A stretch of 64,000 bases of DNA from NCBI RefSeq assembly GCF_027923225.1, contig NZ_BSDI01000046.1:1-64000 (forward strand), given 5' to 3'. Numbering within the stretch: the stretch's first letter is position 1; every line of letters begins with the position of its first letter. Shown piece after piece: positions 1 through 7,459 of this stretch. Position numbers and translations under genes: made by a program. This DNA comes from Phytohabitans aurantiacus (GTDB lineage: Bacteria; Actinomycetota; Actinomycetes; Mycobacteriales; Micromonosporaceae). The notes below the pieces were generated by a model. The model saw only the letters and a list, made by a program, of their open reading frames with translations, ran no database searches and was not told the origin of the DNA.

Positions 1-75
1 GTCACGCCGGGCGTCCAGGGCCAGCCGGGTCGCGCGCTCACGCAGTTCATCGTCGTACTTCTTCGGTGCGGGCAT
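1..75 (-). CDS. IS3-family transposase OrfA, N-terminal fragment
   Basis: Only the first 25 codons lie in the window. They read MPAPKKYDDELRERATRLAL followed by DARRD, which is the usual opening of the helix-turn-helix OrfA of IS3-family elements. The ATG at 75-73 has a GGGAGGAAC ribosome site just upstream. The remaining transposase genes would lie to the left of the window. The sequence running outward reads TGATGGAGACATC from about 111, which could be the terminal inverted repeat, but I cannot confirm the element boundary without the other end. The family assignment rests on the N-terminal motif only. Confidence 0.75.
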   Translation of the reverse strand, partial: MPAPKKYDDELRERATRLALDARRD

Positions 76-230
76 TACCGGTGTTCCTCCCAGGTTTCGA
101 TGTCTCCATCAAACCCGGTCCGGAACACAACCCAGCTGACAAAATGGCCCAACTACTCGGTGTTGCAACCACCGGTTGAGCTCGCCTATGGCGACGGTCG
201 AGCTCCAAGATCTACACACGGACGCCGTCC

Positions 231-270
231 GTGGCGATTGGCTGCCCCCGTGGGGGCAGCCAATCGCCAC
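231..270. repeat. Perfect 19-bp inverted repeat, 2-nt centre
   Basis: The left arm (231-249, starting GTGGCGATTGGC) and right arm (252-270) are exact reverse complements separated by GT. The short centre favours a cruciform or an operator-like palindrome rather than a classic terminator loop. No T-run follows. It lies about 120 bp from the possible IS end near 111. Confidence 0.8.
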
Positions 271-465
271 AGTCGACGCCTACCGCCATGACGTTGCCGC
301 AATATCCCCGAAAACGCGGCCTCCGGAAAGCACGACACCGCAAAATCCCCGAACATGTCCCCTCCACCCACCGCCGCAAGACCGACCCGCCCGGACAGCA
401 CCCACCGGCACAGCGGCGCCGCGCCAGCCAAGGTCCGCGGGCCAGGATCACGGCCAGGCCGCGCC

Positions 466-540
466 GATCAAGGGCATTCGCATCGATCAAGGGCAAACAC
501 ACGCGGGAAGAGATCCAACCACGTGCATTCGCCCTTGATC
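466..540 (+). repeat. GATCAAGGGC repeat, complete unit (plus orientation)
   Basis: Three GATCAAGG half-sites lie at 466 (direct), 485 (direct) and 531 (inverted), spacing 19 and 46 bp. A GAGATCC box lies between the second and third. The second and third half-sites form an imperfect hairpin of about 19 bp per arm. The same architecture recurs at 9002, 9316, 9973, 17799, 17984 and 44037. Confidence 0.85.
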
Positions 541-670
541 GGCGGAAAGAGGGGCGGGCCGCCGCGCGACCGGCCGACGGAAAGGGAGCGGCGCGACCGA
601 GCCACCGGCAGGGGGCGGCGCCACCGGCCCACCAGCCCGGCGCGGCGCAACCGGGCCGCGGAGCGGGGGG

Positions 671-1318
671 TTAGGTTAGGCCGGCGTCGTGGGCTAGGAG
701 GGCTACCTGTACGCGGTTGTTCAGTTCGAGCTTGGTCAGTACGCGGGACATGTGGGCCTTTACCGTTGCCACGCTCATGAAGAGTTCGCCGCTGATTTCG
801 GCGTTCGACTTGCCTTGGCCTACCGCCAACACCACCTCGCGTTCCCGTTCGCTCAGCCGGCTGAGCAGGTCGCTGGCGCGGCGCCGTCGGCCGTCGGCGC
901 TGCCGTCGCTGACGTGCGCGATCAGCTGCCGGGTGACCACCGGTGACAGCATGGGTTCGCCGGAGGCGACGCACCGTACGGCGCGGAGGATCTCGGCGGG
1001 CGGGGTGTCTTTGAGCAGGAAGCCGCTCGCGCCGGCCCGGAGTGCTCGCAGCACGTACTCGTCCGCGTGGAACGTCGTGAGCACGATGATCTCAGGAGGG
1101 TCGGGGCGGCGGCGGAGTTGTTCGGTGGCGGCGAGGCCGTCGACCTGTGGCATACGGATGTCCATCAGGACCACGTCGGGCCGGTGCTGCCGGACGGCGG
1201 CGGCCACCTCGGCCCCGTCGGCCGCTTCGCCGACGACCGCGAGGTCGTTGGCCCCCCGCAGGATCATGGCGAGTCCGGCTCGCACCAGCGCGTCGTCGTC
1301 CACGATGAGCACCCGCAC
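671..1318 (-). CDS. NarL/LuxR-family response regulator
   Basis: A two-component response regulator predicted to be phosphorylated by the adjacent histidine kinase and to bind DNA. The receiver domain begins VRVLIVDDDALVRAG (acidic pocket), has the phospho-acceptor Asp in DVVLMDIRMPQVDG, a conserved Thr in VLTTF and the Lys in FLLKDT. The C-terminal LuxR helix-turn-helix reads LSEREREVVLAVGQGKSNAE. The GTG at 1318 gives 215 aa, the normal NarL length, and has GGAGG 8 nt upstream. The same frame stays open to an ATG at 1699, which overlaps the kinase stop as ATGA. Using that start adds about 127 residues of Pro/Ser/Ala/Gly hexapeptide repeats. I prefer the GTG, but the extended form cannot be excluded. 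Confidence 0.9.
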   Translation of the reverse strand: MRVLIVDDDALVRAGLAMILRGANDLAVVGEAADGAEVAAAVRQHRPDVVLMDIRMPQVDGLAATEQLRRRPDPPEIIVLTTFHADEYVLRALRAGASGFLLKDTPPAEILRAVRCVASGEPMLSPVVTRQLIAHVSDGSADGRRRRASDLLSRLSEREREVVLAVGQGKSNAEISGELFMSVATVKAHMSRVLTKLELNNRVQVALLAHDAGLT

Positions 1319-1365
1319 GGGCTCACCCTCCGACAAGTTCGGGGAGCTTGTCGAACCACCCGGCC

Positions 1366-1692
1366 GCGCGGAAGAAGGCGGACCCGCAGACGCAGACGGC
1401 CGCGCGGAAGAAGGCCGCCCCGCGGAAGGCGGATCCGCGGAAGAAGGCCGCCCCGCGGACGCAGCCGGCCCCGCGGAAGAAGGCCGCCCCGCGGAAGGCG
1501 GATCCGCGGAAGAAGGCGGACCCGCAGACGCAGACGGACCCGCGGAAGAAGGCCGCCCCGCAGACACAGACGGACCTGCGGAAACAGGCGGGCCCGCAGA
1601 AGAAGGCGGCCGCGCGGACGAAGACGGAGCCGCGGAAACAGGAGGGCCCGCGGAAACAGGGGGCCGCGCGGAAGAAGACGGACCCGCGGGCG
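1366..1692. repeat. 18-bp tandem repeat between kinase and regulator
   Basis: About 17 head-to-tail copies of an 18-bp unit (some 15 bp) resembling GACCCGCGGAAGAAGGCG. Unit lengths are multiples of three, so the frame is kept. In the regulator frame it encodes a hexapeptide close to SSAGPP. In the opposite direction it would encode a Lys/Arg-rich repeat. It separates the kinase stop from the probable regulator start. Confidence 0.8.
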
Positions 1693-1695
1693 GGT

Positions 1696-2922
1696 TCATG
1701 ATGGCCACGGGAGCCAGGCCCAGAGGCGGAAGTCGCCCGAAGCCGTCCGGCCGTGTTCCAGGCGGCCGCCCGCCAGCGCCGCCCTTTCCGTCAGCCCCAC
1801 CAGCCCCGTACCCGCACCCGGGATCGCCGGCGACGTCGCCCGGCCCACCGGCCACGGGTTGCGTACCTCTACCGAGAGCCCCGAACCGGCCGCCCCCGCC
1901 ACGATAACGTCCACTGTGGATCCCCCCGCGTGCTTGCGCGCGTTCGTCAAGCCTTCCTGCACGATCCGGTACGCGTTGCGCCCCACGCCCACCGGCACCG
2001 CCGCCAAGTCTGGCACCTCGCGGTCCAGCCGCACGCGCATTCCGGCCTGGCGCGACTCTTCGATCAAGCTTGGCAGGTCGGCGAGGGTGGGCTGGGGGCG
2101 GTCGGGAGCGTCGTCGTCGCCGCCTTCGCGCAGTACACCAATCACCTCGCGCAAATCCTGCAGCGCCTGATGGGCGCTGTGGCGGATGACGCCGGCGGCT
2201 TCCGCGACCTCTTCCGGCGGCGCGTCGGGACGGAACTCCAGCGCGCCCGCGTGCAGGCTCAACAGCGAGATGCGGTGCGCCAGCACATCGTGCATCTCGC
2301 GCGCGATGCGCGCGCGCTCCATCTGCTGCGCCTGCGCGACCCGCAGCTGCTGCTCGGACTCGGCGCGGACGGCGCGCTCGCGCAGCGACAGCACGAGCTG
2401 CCGCCGGGCCCGCACGACCATGCCCCAGCCCAGGATCAGCGCGGTGACGACGAGCGCCCAGACGACGTCCACCCAGAACAGGCTGCTGGCCCAGTCGGGT
2501 CGCAGCACCGGGAAGACGAGCCCGCCCGCCACGCCGAACACGCCGGTCGCCGCCGCGACCGGGAAGCGCCGGTGCACCGCCACCGTGAAAAACGCGATGA
2601 TCGCCGCGCCGACGCTGGTCACCGAGTACACGCCGGCGATGGCGATCACCAGGCAAACCGCGACGGGCCAGCGCCGGCGCCCCCACAGCAGTACGGAGCA
2701 GGCCAGCCCCAGGAGGGCGTCGATCGCGAGCGTGCCCTCGGTGACGCCCTGCTCGTCGCTGGCCGCCATCAGGACCAGCACCATGATGATCGAGAACAGG
2801 AACGCCAGCACGTCGACGACCCAGTCGCGCACCGTGCGGCGGGCCGGCCGCACGTCGGGGTCGAGCTCCGCGAGCAGCACGCCCGGCAGGAGCGCCCGAT
2901 ACTCGGGCACCACACCAGCCAT
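1696..2922 (-). CDS. Membrane sensor histidine kinase (HisKA_3/NarX-like)
   Basis: A sensor kinase partner of the downstream response regulator. After a short cytoplasmic start come about five hydrophobic segments (residues ~30-190, for example LAFLFSIIMVLVLM). The dimerisation and phosphotransfer box ERARIAREMHDVLAHRISLL contains the phospho-accepting His. The HATPase N-box is NAYRIVQEGLTNARKHA and a G-rich box, GAGTGLVGL, lies near the C-terminus. The frame is open up to 3054, but that would overlap the divergent ABC gene at 3053. The ATG at 2922 (408 aa) leaves about 130 bp for divergent promoters, so I use it. There is no clear ribosome site. The stop overlaps an in-frame ATG (ATGA) of the regulator frame. 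Confidence 0.88.
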   Translation of the reverse strand: MAGVVPEYRALLPGVLLAELDPDVRPARRTVRDWVVDVLAFLFSIIMVLVLMAASDEQGVTEGTLAIDALLGLACSVLLWGRRRWPVAVCLVIAIAGVYSVTSVGAAIIAFFTVAVHRRFPVAAATGVFGVAGGLVFPVLRPDWASSLFWVDVVWALVVTALILGWGMVVRARRQLVLSLRERAVRAESEQQLRVAQAQQMERARIAREMHDVLAHRISLLSLHAGALEFRPDAPPEEVAEAAGVIRHSAHQALQDLREVIGVLREGGDDDAPDRPQPTLADLPSLIEESRQAGMRVRLDREVPDLAAVPVGVGRNAYRIVQEGLTNARKHAGGSTVDVIVAGAAGSGLSVEVRNPWPVGRATSPAIPGAGTGLVGLTERAALAGGRLEHGRTASGDFRLWAWLPWPS

Positions 2923-3052
2923 GATCCAAATGGTACGGGCCGCCGCGCGCCCCGGCATCCAACCAAAGTAGAAGCGCGGGCTTAGACCTTGGTCGCGCGC
3001 CGCCGACCTGTGACGGAGGCCGCGGTACCGCTGGCGCCCGCACACTGGACCC

Positions 3053-3952
3053 ATGATCAGCGTGGAACACCTGACGAAGCGCTACGGCGCGCACACAGCC
3101 GTCGACGGCGTCACGTTCGCGTGCGAGCCCGGCACGGTGACCGGGTTCCTCGGGCCGAACGGCGCCGGCAAGTCCACCACGATGCGGATGATCTGCGGGT
3201 TGACACCGCCCTCGGGCGGTTCCGCGACCGTGCACGGCGTACCGTACCGGCGGCTGCCGAACCCGGGCCGCGAGATTGGCGTACTGCTCGACGCCTCAGC
3301 CCAGCACCCGGGGCGCACCGGCCGGGAGGTACTCGGCCTGGCCGCACAGACGATGGGCGTCGACCGGCGGCGGGTCGGCGAGTTGCTCGACCTCGTCGGG
3401 CTGAACGCCACGGCCGCCAAGCGCCGCGTCCGGGCGTACTCGTTGGGCATGCGCCAGCGGCTCGGCATCGCGCTCGCGATGCTGGGCGACCCGCGGGTCC
3501 TGATCCTGGACGAGCCGGCGAACGGCCTCGACCCGGAAGGCATCTTCTGGATGCGCGGCGTGCTGCGCGACTTCGCGGATCGGGGCGGCACGGTGCTGCT
3601 CTCGTCGCACCTGCTGCGCGAGGTCGAGGCGGTGGCGGACCGGCTGGTGGTCATCGGGGGTGGCCGGGTCGTCGCGTCGGGTACCAAGGACGAGCTGCTC
3701 GCCGGCTCCGGCGTACGGGTGCGCGGGCTGGAGCCGGAGAAGCTCGAGTGGGCGCTGACCACGGCGGGCGTGCCGGTGACGCGTACCGCTGATGGCGCCC
3801 TCGTCGCGCAGGCCGACGCCGAGACGGTCGGCCGCGTGGCGGCGGCGGCCGGGGCAGTCCTTCTGGAGTTGCGCCCCGCCGACGACGGCGGCCTGGAGCA
3901 GCTGTTCCTCACCCTGACCGCCGGACGGACCGTCAAGGAGGCCGTGAAATGA
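3053..3952 (+). CDS. ABC transporter ATP-binding protein
   Basis: A 299-aa nucleotide-binding subunit of an ABC-2-type exporter. Walker A is GPNGAGKST (residues ~35-43), the ABC signature is YSLGMRQRL, Walker B is VLILDEPANGLDP and the H-loop His is in LLSSHLLREVE. The last ~85 residues form the accessory C-terminal part usual in DrrA/CcmA-like exporters. It is divergent from the two-component system and is followed directly by its permease with a 4-bp ATGA overlap. Such neighbours usually mean that the kinase senses cell-envelope stress or a drug and drives the exporter. That link is inferred from position. Confidence 0.93.
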   Translation: MISVEHLTKRYGAHTAVDGVTFACEPGTVTGFLGPNGAGKSTTMRMICGLTPPSGGSATVHGVPYRRLPNPGREIGVLLDASAQHPGRTGREVLGLAAQTMGVDRRRVGELLDLVGLNATAAKRRVRAYSLGMRQRLGIALAMLGDPRVLILDEPANGLDPEGIFWMRGVLRDFADRGGTVLLSSHLLREVEAVADRLVVIGGGRVVASGTKDELLAGSGVRVRGLEPEKLEWALTTAGVPVTRTADGALVAQADAETVGRVAAAAGAVLLELRPADDGGLEQLFLTLTAGRTVKEAVK

Positions 3953-4722
3953 GCGTGATCGCCGCACCGCGGGTGGCCGGTACCAGCAGCCGCCCCGGCC
4001 TTGGCCGGCTCACGGCCGTCGAGCTGCGCAAGATGACCGACACGCGGGCCGGGTTCTGGCTGATGGTGACGATCGGGCTCGGGTACGTCGCGCTGGCGGT
4101 GATCATGCTGTTCGCCGCCGACCCGGCCGACCTGACGCTGCGCAACCTCTTCCAGCTGATGATGATCCCTTCCGGCGTGCTGCTGCCGGTGCTGGGCATC
4201 CTCGCGGCCACCAGCGAGTGGACGCAGCGGACGGCGCTGACCACGTTCACGCTGGTGCCGGAGCGGAGCCGGGTGGCGGTCGCCAAGCTCCTCGCCGCAG
4301 TCGCGCTGGCGGTGGCGTCGGTGGGGGTCAGCCTCGCCGTCGCGGCGGCCGGAAACGTGGTCGGCTCGGCGCTGTTCGACGGCGACGGCTCGTGGAGCCT
4401 CGGCGCCATCCTCCCGTTCTCGCTGCTCGCCCAGGTGATCAACATCGTGATGGGCGTGGCGTTCGGCATGCTGCTGATGAACTCGGCGCTCGCGATCGTC
4501 GTCTACTTCATGCTGCCGACGCTGTGGAGCGTGGTGGGCGAGATGGTGAAGGCCCTCCAGACGCCGGCACAGTGGCTGGACCTGGGCGTCACCATGCAGC
4601 CGCTGCTGGAGGGCAGCATGCCCGGCCAGGCGTGGGCGAAGCTCGCCACGGCCAGCGCGGTGTGGGTGCTGGTGCCGCTGGCCGCAGGCTGGACGCGACT
4701 GCTCAAGCGCGAGGTGTCATAG
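3949..4722 (+). CDS. ABC-2 type transporter permease
   Basis: A 257-aa membrane protein translationally coupled to the ATPase. It shows about six hydrophobic segments, including FWLMVTIGLGYVALAVIMLF near residue 38 and the last one just before the end. There is no extracellular catalytic domain, so it fits the short ABC-2 permeases that pair with one ATPase. The substrate is unknown. Its TAG stop at 4720-4722 overlaps the stop of the convergent SDR gene by 6 bp, so no separate intergenic terminator exists here. Confidence 0.9.
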   Translation: MSVIAAPRVAGTSSRPGLGRLTAVELRKMTDTRAGFWLMVTIGLGYVALAVIMLFAADPADLTLRNLFQLMMIPSGVLLPVLGILAATSEWTQRTALTTFTLVPERSRVAVAKLLAAVALAVASVGVSLAVAAAGNVVGSALFDGDGSWSLGAILPFSLLAQVINIVMGVAFGMLLMNSALAIVVYFMLPTLWSVVGEMVKALQTPAQWLDLGVTMQPLLEGSMPGQAWAKLATASAVWVLVPLAAGWTRLLKREVS

Positions 4723-5607
4723 CGGGTACCGCACGCCGGTCAGCTCCTCGGACCGCGCCCAGAGCCGCCTCGCGAGCTCCGGGTCGCGGGCCGAGGCGGC
4801 TGGGCGTACGACGGTGGGACGGCCCCACAGCTCCAGCGGCCCGCGCGGTCCGATGAACTGGCCACTGGCCGCCTCGGGCGCGGTCGCCGCGTACAGCTGG
4901 GGCAGGGCGCCGACCTCCGCGGGCTGCGCGAACAGCCGGCCGCCGAACCGCAGCGCCGCCCGCAACGGGCCGGTGGGACCGGTCGAGGGCAGGTTCGTGT
5001 GGGCGTACCCGGGGTGGGCGAGCAGGCTGCGCACCGGGCTGCCGGCGGCGCGGAGCCGGCGGTGCAGTTCGAGCCCGAACAGCACGTTGGCGAGCTTGGA
5101 CTGCGCGTAGAAGGCGGGCGCCGAGTACCGGTGTTCGCCGGTGAGGTCATCGAAACGGATCCTGCCCTGCCGGTGTACCGCCGAGGCGACCGTGACCACG
5201 CGCGGGTCGCGGCCGGCGGCGAGGGCGGGCAGCAGCAGCCCGGTGAGCGCGAACGGGCCGAGGTGGTTGCCGGCGAACTGCGTCTCGTACCCCTGCGGGC
5301 TGAGCGCGCGCGGCGGCATCATCACGCCGGCGTTGTTGACGAGCAGGTCGACCGGCCCCACATCGGCGGTGAGCCGCTCCGCGAACAGCCGCACCGAGTC
5401 GAGGTCGGCCAGGTCGACGCGGCGCACCTCCAGCAGGGCGCCGGGCTGGGCGGCCAGCAGCGCGTCGCGGGCCCGCCGGCCGCGTTCCTCGTCGCGGACC
5501 GCCATCACGACCCGCGCGCCGCGCCGGGCCAGCTCGCGGGCGGTCACCAGGCCGAGGCCGCTGTTGGCACCGGTGACGATCGCGGTGCGCCCGGACTGGT
5601 CCGGCAT
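4717..5607 (-). CDS. Short-chain dehydrogenase/reductase
   Basis: An SDR of about 296 aa, close in pattern to the light-dependent protochlorophyllide reductase/retinol dehydrogenase-like SDRs found in actinomycetes. The cofactor motif TAIVTGANSGLG is at the N-terminus, LLVNNAGVM follows, and the active site is AFYAQSKLANVLF (Tyr-x3-Lys). An Arg in MAVRDEERGR after the second strand suggests NADP preference. The ATG at 5607 puts the glycine motif close to the N-terminus as expected; a GTG at 5631 is an alternative. Substrate unknown. Confidence 0.88.
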   Translation of the reverse strand: MPDQSGRTAIVTGANSGLGLVTARELARRGARVVMAVRDEERGRRARDALLAAQPGALLEVRRVDLADLDSVRLFAERLTADVGPVDLLVNNAGVMMPPRALSPQGYETQFAGNHLGPFALTGLLLPALAAGRDPRVVTVASAVHRQGRIRFDDLTGEHRYSAPAFYAQSKLANVLFGLELHRRLRAAGSPVRSLLAHPGYAHTNLPSTGPTGPLRAALRFGGRLFAQPAEVGALPQLYAATAPEAASGQFIGPRGPLELWGRPTVVRPAASARDPELARRLWARSEELTGVRYPL

Positions 5608-5651
5608 GTCCGCCGCGCCCCACGACCTCACGGGTAACTAGTCTAGACCTC

Positions 5652-6410
5652 ATGCGGCCTTACACGACAGACACGACGGCGTGGCAGGAGAGCTGGGACC
5701 GGCAGCAGGAGGCGTACCTGCCGGACCGCGAGGAACGGTTCGCGGCGCTCCTCGACACCGTCGACACCGTGACCGGCGGGTGGGCACCGAAGATCCTGGA
5801 CCTCGCTGGCGGTACCGGATCGATCTCACTGCGGGCGCTGCGCCGCTTCCCCGGAGCGACCACGACGGTGCTCGATGTCGACCCGGTGTTGCAGCACATC
5901 GCCCGCGCGTCCCTCGACGGCCGGTCCGCGGTCGTGACCGCCGACCTGCGCGGTCCTGAGTGGACGGCCGCGCTCCCCCACCGGGAGTACGACGCGGTGC
6001 TCACCGCCACCGCCCTGCACTGGATCGAGGCGGACCGGCTGGCGGCGTTGTACGGGGAGATCCGCGACGTGCTGCGCCCCGGCGGCGTCTTCGTCAACGC
6101 CGACCACATGCCAGACGACGGCCTGCCCGGTTTCAACGAGAAGCGGCACGCGCGGTCCGAGGCGCGGCGGGCGGCCCTGTACGCGGCCGGCGCGGTGCTG
6201 TCCTGGGAGGACTGGTGGGCACACGTCGCCAAGGACCCGACGCTCGGCCCGCTGGTGGCCGAACGCGCGAAGGTCTTCGCCAACCATCACAGCACCGAGT
6301 GGACCCCGCCCGTGTCGTGGCACCTGGACGCGCTGCACGCCGCCGGATACACGGAGGTGGGCCTGGTGTGGCGCGGCGGACCGGACGCCGCGGTGGCCGC
6401 CATCTCCTGA
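5652..6410 (+). CDS. Class I SAM-dependent methyltransferase
   Basis: A 252-aa Rossmann-fold methyltransferase. Motif I is ILDLAGGTGSISL (residues ~48-60), motif II ends in VLDVDP, motif IV is YDAVLTATALHWIE, and the post-motif region is LRPGGVFVNADH. The fold and order match the Methyltransf_11/25 group of small-molecule methyltransferases. It is divergent from the SDR with about 45 bp between the starts. The stop codon lies directly against the terminator hairpin at 6411. Acceptor substrate unknown. Confidence 0.88.
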   Translation: MRPYTTDTTAWQESWDRQQEAYLPDREERFAALLDTVDTVTGGWAPKILDLAGGTGSISLRALRRFPGATTTVLDVDPVLQHIARASLDGRSAVVTADLRGPEWTAALPHREYDAVLTATALHWIEADRLAALYGEIRDVLRPGGVFVNADHMPDDGLPGFNEKRHARSEARRAALYAAGAVLSWEDWWAHVAKDPTLGPLVAERAKVFANHHSTEWTPPVSWHLDALHAAGYTEVGLVWRGGPDAAVAAIS

Positions 6411-6464
6411 GTGATCATTGCGTCATTCAAGTCGTAAGAGCGACTTGAATGACGCAATGATCAC
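6411..6464. terminator. Bidirectional hairpin, 24-bp perfect arms
   Basis: The arms 6411-6434 and 6441-6464 are exact reverse complements around the loop TAAGAG. It lies between convergent genes: the methyltransferase stop ends at 6410 and the sulfotransferase stop (6463-6461) lies inside the right arm. No long U-run follows, as is common for actinobacterial terminators. It shares a scaffold with the hairpin at 49869-49926 but with paired base changes. Confidence 0.9.
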
Positions 6465-7372
6465 GGGAGGAGCGAGTAGCCGTAGCGGTGCAGTAGTGGG
6501 AACGAGAGCGCGGTGCAGAGCGCGCGTGGACCCAGCGGCTGCGCGCGCCGCCACTCCTCGTCCGGGTTGAGCGCGACCGGCCCGGTCCTGAACCGGCCCG
6601 GATTGCCCGACACGGTGTGGTTCTCGCCCAGCCGCACGGTGCGGCCGTCCACGAACGGCCCGCTGCCCGCCGCCACACCCGCCCACGCCATCAAGCCCTC
6701 GACGGTGCCGCGCGGGTCGGCGACGAAGTCCTCGTACCGCAGCAGCCGCCGCCCTCCCTCGTACCCGCGGGCCACCTGCTCGGTGAGCAGGTTCCACGCG
6801 AGCCACTTGGTGGTGCTCTCGGCCGGCCCGTGCTGGTCCATCAGCATCGGCCGGTGCCGGTCGAGCTGCGCCTTCGGGCGGGTCCACGAGTACGCGACGG
6901 CGCGCGGGTCGCGCACCATCTGCACCAGGTACGGCTCGACGCCCGCCACGCGCGCCAGCACCGCCGCACCGGAGGGCAGCTTCGACGAGTCGACCACCAG
7001 GTCGGCGCCGGTCACGTCGGCAACGGCCGTGTACAGCCTGCCGACCAGGTCGCGGTACTCGGCCGCCTCCGCGTCGAGTTCACCGCGGGTCAGCCTCCGC
7101 GTGTTCCGCACCCTTGTGACGCGGTACTGGAGATCAGCCGTCCGCCTCGGGCATGGCGCCTCGCTGCCGTACGCCACATGGAGCACCTTCGACCACAATG
7201 GGCACTCGGCGATCTTCTCCCCGCACCCGCAGCGCCGCCCCTGCACCAGGCCCCGCCGCCACAGGTAGTACAGCTCACCGGCCGAGAACACGTTCTCGTA
7301 CGAGCCGAGGATGTTGTCCAGGATGGTCGTACCGCTGCGGCCCCAGCCGGCGATGTAGAGCACTTTCACCAC
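6461..7372 (-). CDS. Sulfotransferase family protein
   Basis: About 303 aa with both PAPS-binding signatures: the 5'-phosphosulfate loop VLYIAGWGRSGTTILDN at the N-terminus and the 3'-phosphate segment VQMVRDPRAVAYSW near residue 155. An Asp-Ser pair, VVDSSKLP, lies before the second motif, as in bacterial Stf0/sulfotransfer_3-like enzymes. It would transfer sulfate from PAPS to an unknown acceptor. The frame is open well upstream into lpd sequence on the other strand. I chose GTG 7372 because homologous sequence starts there, but no good ribosome site is visible. Confidence 0.85.
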   Translation of the reverse strand: MVKVLYIAGWGRSGTTILDNILGSYENVFSAGELYYLWRRGLVQGRRCGCGEKIAECPLWSKVLHVAYGSEAPCPRRTADLQYRVTRVRNTRRLTRGELDAEAAEYRDLVGRLYTAVADVTGADLVVDSSKLPSGAAVLARVAGVEPYLVQMVRDPRAVAYSWTRPKAQLDRHRPMLMDQHGPAESTTKWLAWNLLTEQVARGYEGGRRLLRYEDFVADPRGTVEGLMAWAGVAAGSGPFVDGRTVRLGENHTVSGNPGRFRTGPVALNPDEEWRRAQPLGPRALCTALSFPLLHRYGYSLLP

Positions 7373-7459
7373 ACCAGTCACACCGAGTGAGCCTGGCAAA
7401 GGTTTCTTGGTTTTCTTCACTAAAAAGGTCAAGAATGCCTGGGACGTAGCATCGAGCGC

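Larger units (their letters stand above)
76..670. other. Non-coding stretch with palindrome and repeat unit
   Basis: No convincing gene is seen between the transposase start and the response regulator stop. Open frames here have shadow-like composition rich in Arg, Pro and Ala. The stretch contains a 40-bp near-perfect palindrome (231-270) and one complete unit of the dispersed GATCAAGGGC repeat (466-540). Confidence 0.7.

Noticed and set aside
1348..1701. Plus-strand Lys/Arg-rich 117-aa frame resembling histone H1-like tails
   Set aside because: It is antisense to the minisatellite, has no ribosome site, and its composition follows mechanically from the 18-bp repeat.
671..3235. Single 854-aa minus-strand frame covering both kinase and regulator
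   Set aside because: Only the first third in genomic order encodes the regulator; the rest is out of frame with the kinase and is a GC-driven shadow.
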